DNA of 8,274 bases from Acetobacteraceae bacterium (lineage in GTDB: Bacteria; Pseudomonadota; Alphaproteobacteria; Acetobacterales; Acetobacteraceae), in assembly GCA_020853405.1 (NCBI GenBank), contig JADYYZ010000572.1, positions 1-8,274 on the forward strand, written 5' to 3'. The translations under genes were made by a program, and so were the position numbers. Below, in pieces: positions 5,543 through 8,274 of this stretch; the stretch's first letter is position 1; each line of letters starts with the position of its first letter. The notes beneath the pieces are model-generated. The model was not told where the DNA came from. It saw nothing but the letters and a program-made list of their open reading frames with translations, and did not search any database.

Positions 5543-7803
5543 CAGGGGCGCTCCGTTCCGGCTGCATCCGCCAGCAGCCAGCCGTCGGCAAGCCGTGCCG
5601 CATGCTGCCAGCGCGGCGGGCCGCTGGCGGGGGTGTGGTCGGGGGCGTAGACCGCGATCCCCGGGGCGTGCAGGAACGCATGGCCGGCGCCGGCAAGGCG
5701 GCGGAAGAACGCGAACTCCTGCGCCTCGCACAGTAACCCGCCGCCGGCGAAGCCCGAGGCGGCCTGCCAGGCAGCGCGCGAGACCAGCGCGCCGGCGAGC
5801 GAACCGGCGATGCATGCTGTCCGGTGCTCGATCAGCCCGGCTGCCGGGAACCCTGCCTGCGGCCGACGCAGCACCGCCCAGGGCGCACGCGCCTGGCACG
5901 CGACCGCGGCGACCCCGATGCTCTGCACGGCGTCGTCCTCGTAGAGCGCGGTCGGGAACACGAGCGACGCGCCGGCACGGGTGGCGCCATGCGCGGCAAG
6001 CGCCGTGCGCCAGCCCGGCTCCCTTCCGGCAACGCCCGCGCCCAGGCACACGAGCGACGGCGCACCGGTGGCACGGGCGGCCAGCTCCATTGCCTCGACC
6101 CAGCCGCAGGGCTCGCTCGCGTGCAGCACGGTCGCGTCGAGCCCGTACAGCGCCAGCGCCTGGTCGAGTACATCGAGCGCCTGCTCGCTCCAGCCGGCGG
6201 GGGCGACCAGCACCAGCCCTTCCTCGGCGCGCGGCGGATCGGCAAGCAGGAAGCCGAGTGCCGCATGCGGCGGAGCAGCGCCGTCCGGCAGCGCCAGCAG
6301 CAGCGCCCGGCGCGGCGTGCCGGATGCTTGCCTGATCGTCTCCACCCGCGGCAGGTCGAGCCCCTGGCGCAGCAGCGCCCGCACCAGCGGGCCGATCTCG
6401 GAGCCGATGGCGGCGTGCGCGCCCGGCTGGTGCAGGTCGATGCTGCCCAGCACGCGGGTGAGCAGCGCGCGCTGGCCGCCAGGCGCCGGCTGGATCGGCA
6501 GGAAGGCGGTGGTGTCGGCCAGCCCGAGCTCGAGATGAAGCGCCGTCTGCTCGGCCGTGATCGCGGGCGCGTCGGCGAAGGCGGCAAAGCCGTGCAGGGG
6601 CCGCCCCGCATCGAGGCCGGCGAACCGCGCATCGGCGCGGAACGCCTGCGCGACGTCAGGCCGCGGCAGCCGCGCCCAGCTGCGGTCGAGGCGTGCGCGC
6701 AGGCCGCCCGCATCGGCCAGCGCGACCTCCCTGGTGGCGGAAAGCGCATCGACCAGCCAGCCGCACAGATAGGCGCCGACCCCGGGAAACAGCGCCGCCA
6801 GATCGACCGCCGCCCGCACTGGCCGCTCCAGCACCGACACCGTGTCCTGCCCGCTGAAGCGCGGGCGCAGCATCGCCTGCACCGCTGCCATCGCCGCGGC
6901 ATCGCCCGACAGGCGGGGCGCGATGTCGCGCAGATGGCACGAGGTCTCGGCAGCACCCAGCAGTTGGCGCGCCGGCAGCACCGGCCGGCGGTACAGCGCC
7001 GCCCCGGCGACCAGATGCACAAGCCCAAGCCCCGCCGCATCGATGCCGGCGGCCGGCAGCAGCAGCACCGTACCGGTCGCGGGCGCAGCGATGTCGGCGC
7101 GCTGGAAGCACGCGGCGTGCGCCGCACCGCGCGCGATCGCCGGCTCGCCGAGCAGCACGCTGGTCGCCTCGGCAGCAGCGGCCCTGCCCCAGCCTTGCAG
7201 CATCAGCGCCTCGCCTGCCTGGCCGACGATCTCGACGACGCCGTCCTCCTCGGCGGCGCGGCCGAGGAAGCGCGCGAGCAGACCGGCGAGCGCCGGCGCG
7301 CGCGGTGCCGCCGCCACCAGCTCGGCAAGAAAGAGTGCGATCGGGCCGGGCTGGCCCGCACCCTCGGCGGCAAGGCGCTCGGCCAGCGTCTCGGGCGGTG
7401 TCGCCTCGACCGGCAGCGTGCCGAGCACGATGCCGGGCCCGCCGGCATGCGCGATGCTGAGCACCGCGCCCTTCGGCATCGACCGCTGCTCGCGCACCTG
7501 CACGGCGGCGATGAACCAGGCGGTTCCCGCGTCATCGCGCCGCCAGGCATGCAGGCGGAAGACCCCCCTCGCCGTCTCGGCCTCGGCCTGCAACAGGGCC
7601 TGGCCCTGGCGTGGCATGCGCGCGCCATGCCAGCCGAACAGCACGGCGGCGTCGCGCGATACCGGACAGGCGGAAATGATGGCGCCGCCGGTGGCACGCG
7701 CGGCACGCAAGGCGGCCGGCGCGTTCGCCGCCGGCTGCATGGCGATCGGCGCGGGGGCCAGGGCGGGCGCCAAGGCGGGGGCGAAGGCGGGCTGGGCGCT
7801 CAT
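5542..7803 (-). CDS. Large GW-domain protein with degenerate GT2-like C-terminal domain
   Basis: A protein of 753 residues with no signal peptide or clear membrane helix. Residues 1-30 are Ala/Pro-rich. Three segments carry a hydrophobic-GW motif: FGWHG near 56, LQGWG near 202 and LCGWLVD near 346. The third continues into 'LDRSWARLPRPDVAQAF', a pattern I associate with beta-rich domains attached to bacterial glycosyltransferases. Residues about 498-722 follow the layout of a GT2 (GT-A) transferase: FPTALYEDDAVQSIG (616-630) resembles the 'P.L.Y.DGTIQHAG' segment, CIAGSLAGALVSRAAW (664-679) the 'GA.L..RR..F' segment, and 691-722 the 'DLC.RL..AGYR..Y.P.A.VYH' end. Where active GT2 enzymes have 'LN.D' (DxD), this one reads CLGAG (586-590). 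It may therefore be a non-catalytic relative, a binding or scaffold protein, or a very divergent enzyme. The start is supported by a good ribosome site and overlap with the gene before; its TGA shares one base with the next ATG. Confidence 0.75.
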   Translation of the reverse strand: MSAQPAFAPALAPALAPAPIAMQPAANAPAALRAARATGGAIISACPVSRDAAVLFGWHGARMPRQGQALLQAEAETARGVFRLHAWRRDDAGTAWFIAAVQVREQRSMPKGAVLSIAHAGGPGIVLGTLPVEATPPETLAERLAAEGAGQPGPIALFLAELVAAAPRAPALAGLLARFLGRAAEEDGVVEIVGQAGEALMLQGWGRAAAAEATSVLLGEPAIARGAAHAACFQRADIAAPATGTVLLLPAAGIDAAGLGLVHLVAGAALYRRPVLPARQLLGAAETSCHLRDIAPRLSGDAAAMAAVQAMLRPRFSGQDTVSVLERPVRAAVDLAALFPGVGAYLCGWLVDALSATREVALADAGGLRARLDRSWARLPRPDVAQAFRADARFAGLDAGRPLHGFAAFADAPAITAEQTALHLELGLADTTAFLPIQPAPGGQRALLTRVLGSIDLHQPGAHAAIGSEIGPLVRALLRQGLDLPRVETIRQASGTPRRALLLALPDGAAPPHAALGFLLADPPRAEEGLVLVAPAGWSEQALDVLDQALALYGLDATVLHASEPCGWVEAMELAARATGAPSLVCLGAGVAGREPGWRTALAAHGATRAGASLVFPTALYEDDAVQSIGVAAVACQARAPWAVLRRPQAGFPAAGLIEHRTACIAGSLAGALVSRAAWQAASGFAGGGLLCEAQEFAFFRRLAGAGHAFLHAPGIAVYAPDHTPASGPPRWQHAARLADGWLLADAAGTERP
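5551..5554 (-). promoter_or_regulatory. Ribosome binding site for the complete GT4 gene
   Basis: GGAG lies 8 bases before the ATG at 5542, inside the last codons of the GT2-like gene. Stop and start share one base (TGATG), so ribosomes ending the upstream gene are placed to restart here. Confidence 0.55.
7753..7788 (-). repeat. Three 12-base tandem units coding Ala-Phe/Leu-Ala-Pro
   Basis: Residues 6-17 of the GT2-like protein read AFAP-ALAP-ALAP, encoded by three imperfect 12-base units. The units differ mainly at third positions and Phe/Leu, so this is an old or protein-level repeat rather than a fresh slippage tract. It forms a flexible Ala/Pro leader. Confidence 0.6.
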
Positions 7804-8274
7804 GCCGCCTCTCTCCGCGCGGCACCCGGCTGCTTGCGTGGTCGTGCCGCCCGGCGCGCGGGGCGGGCGACCTGCCGGCGCAGTGCCTCGTACAACGCGA
7901 GGTGCCGGTCGGCCGCCGCCTCGACTTCCATCGGCGGCCGGATCCCCTGCACCAGTTGCTGCCACAGAACGGGGTCGCCGGCGGCGCGCTTCATGACATC
8001 GGCAAGCGCCCGCGCATCGCCGGCGCGGAACAGCAGGCCGTCGGTACCGTCGGCCACCATCTCCGCCATGCCGCCGATATCGGCGGTGATCACCGGCCGG
8101 CGGTGGCGATGCGCCTCCTGGATCACCAGCGGCGCGTTCTCCCACCACAGCGACGGCACCACCACCCAGTCGGCATCGGCGACCAGCCGCGGCAGTGCCG
8201 CGCGCGCATAGGCACCGTGTTGGCGGGCGCCGGGTGCTGCCCGCAGCAGCGCCGCGAAGCGCTTCAGGAACTCC
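7800..8274 (-). CDS. GT4-family glycosyltransferase, C-terminal part (5' end outside window)
   Basis: This is the C-terminal part, about 157 residues, of a glycosyltransferase of the GT-B fold, family GT4. Such enzymes move a sugar from a nucleotide-activated donor to a growing glycan in the cytoplasm. The frame is open from the right edge of the window to a TGA at 7802-7800. The visible part holds the donor-binding half: WWENAPLVIQEA contains the EX7E pair typical of GT4, followed by ADIGGMAE and the 'GTDGLLFRAGD' turn. It aligns closely along its whole visible length with the gene at 4181-5542, so the two are paralogues. The tail after 'LYEALRRQ' is Arg/Ala/Pro-rich and low in complexity. 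The stop codon overlaps the next start in ATGA, implying translational coupling. A GTG at 8165 opens a shorter reading, but homology continues upstream of it, so it is not the start. The acceptor and the sugar cannot be told. Confidence 0.88.
   Translation of the reverse strand, partial: EFLKRFAALLRAAPGARQHGAYARAALPRLVADADWVVVPSLWWENAPLVIQEAHRHRRPVITADIGGMAEMVADGTDGLLFRAGDARALADVMKRAAGDPVLWQQLVQGIRPPMEVEAAADRHLALYEALRRQVARPARRAARPRKQPGAARREAA
7808..7816 (-). promoter_or_regulatory. Ribosome binding site for the GT2-like gene
   Basis: The purine run GGAGAGAGG ends 4 bases before the ATG at 7803. It lies inside the end of the upstream glycosyltransferase gene. Together with the ATGA overlap it fixes the start at 7803 rather than at the in-frame ATG at 7740 (Met22), which has no such sequence in front. 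Confidence 0.6.

Noticed and set aside
3024..5650. Plus-strand open frames of 428 and 486 codons opposite the pyruvyl transferase and GT4 genes
   Set aside because: The minus-strand products show intact family motifs along these stretches; the plus-strand products do not resemble any protein family.
4152..5696. A longer start for the pyruvyl transferase gene reaching through the GT4 gene
   Set aside because: The extra 515 residues are a shadow of the GT4 gene; the ATG at 4151 has a perfect AGGAGG and starts a normal Rossmann-like N terminus.
5543..6049. A longer start for the complete GT4 gene, reaching into the GT2-like gene
   Set aside because: The added 169 residues are Arg-rich with no family likeness, while the ATG at 5542 begins with a typical GT4 N terminus and has a ribosome site.
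7804..8148. A longer start for the GT2-like gene inside the upstream GT4 gene
   Set aside because: The added 115 residues are an off-frame reading of conserved GT4 sequence. The ATGA overlap and ribosome site favour 7803.
5824..8211. A 795-codon open frame on the plus strand opposite the GT2-like gene
   Set aside because: It has low-complexity Arg/Gln/Gly composition and no domain; it crosses from one real gene into another. It is taken as a shadow.

Overview
The window is a densely packed, very GC-rich stretch. G or C dominates third codon positions, and every reading frame opposite the genes is also long and open. It contains seven protein genes, all on the minus strand and transcribed from position 8274 towards position 1. 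The base composition, the PrtD-type exporters and the GW-type domains in glycosyltransferase-like proteins suggest an alphaproteobacterium, perhaps of the Rhodospirillales/Acetobacteraceae kind. That assignment is inference from style; no rRNA or marker gene is present. No tRNA, rRNA, insertion sequence, CRISPR array, promoter or terminator was found. The operon promoter must lie to the right of the window, and the operon continues past its left edge.

In transcription order the genes are: (1) the C-terminal part of a GT4 glycosyltransferase (7800-8274, 5' end missing); (2) a 753-residue protein with GW-motif segments followed by a GT2-like domain that appears to have lost its catalytic acidic motif (5542-7803); (3) a complete GT4 glycosyltransferase paralogous to gene 1 (4181-5542); (4) a polysaccharide pyruvyl transferase family protein (2973-4151); (5) a small protein with a 'GWAWSP' domain, a helical or coiled-coil stretch and a single C-terminal membrane helix (2264-2962); (6) a complete PrtD-like type I secretion ABC permease/ATPase (536-2254); (7) the start of a second PrtD-like ABC protein (1-539, 3' end missing). 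Junctions are a 4-base ATGA overlap, a 1-base TGATG overlap, gaps of 29, 10 and 9 bases, and another ATGA overlap. This is the layout of one translationally coupled operon.

Read together, genes 1-4 look like enzymes that build and decorate a surface or secreted glycan (sugar transfer, then probable pyruvate ketal or related modification). Genes 6-7 look like an ABC export pair of the type I secretion class. Gene 5 sits between the two halves and combines a domain often seen next to glycosyltransferases with a membrane anchor, so it is a candidate physical link between synthesis and export. Whether the exported cargo is a polysaccharide-associated protein, a glycosylated protein or something else cannot be read from this window. 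The points most worth a second look are the degenerate GT2-like protein, the membrane-anchored linker gene, its in-frame junction with the exporter (one TGA and three codons apart), and the tandem arrangement of two PrtD-like proteins.
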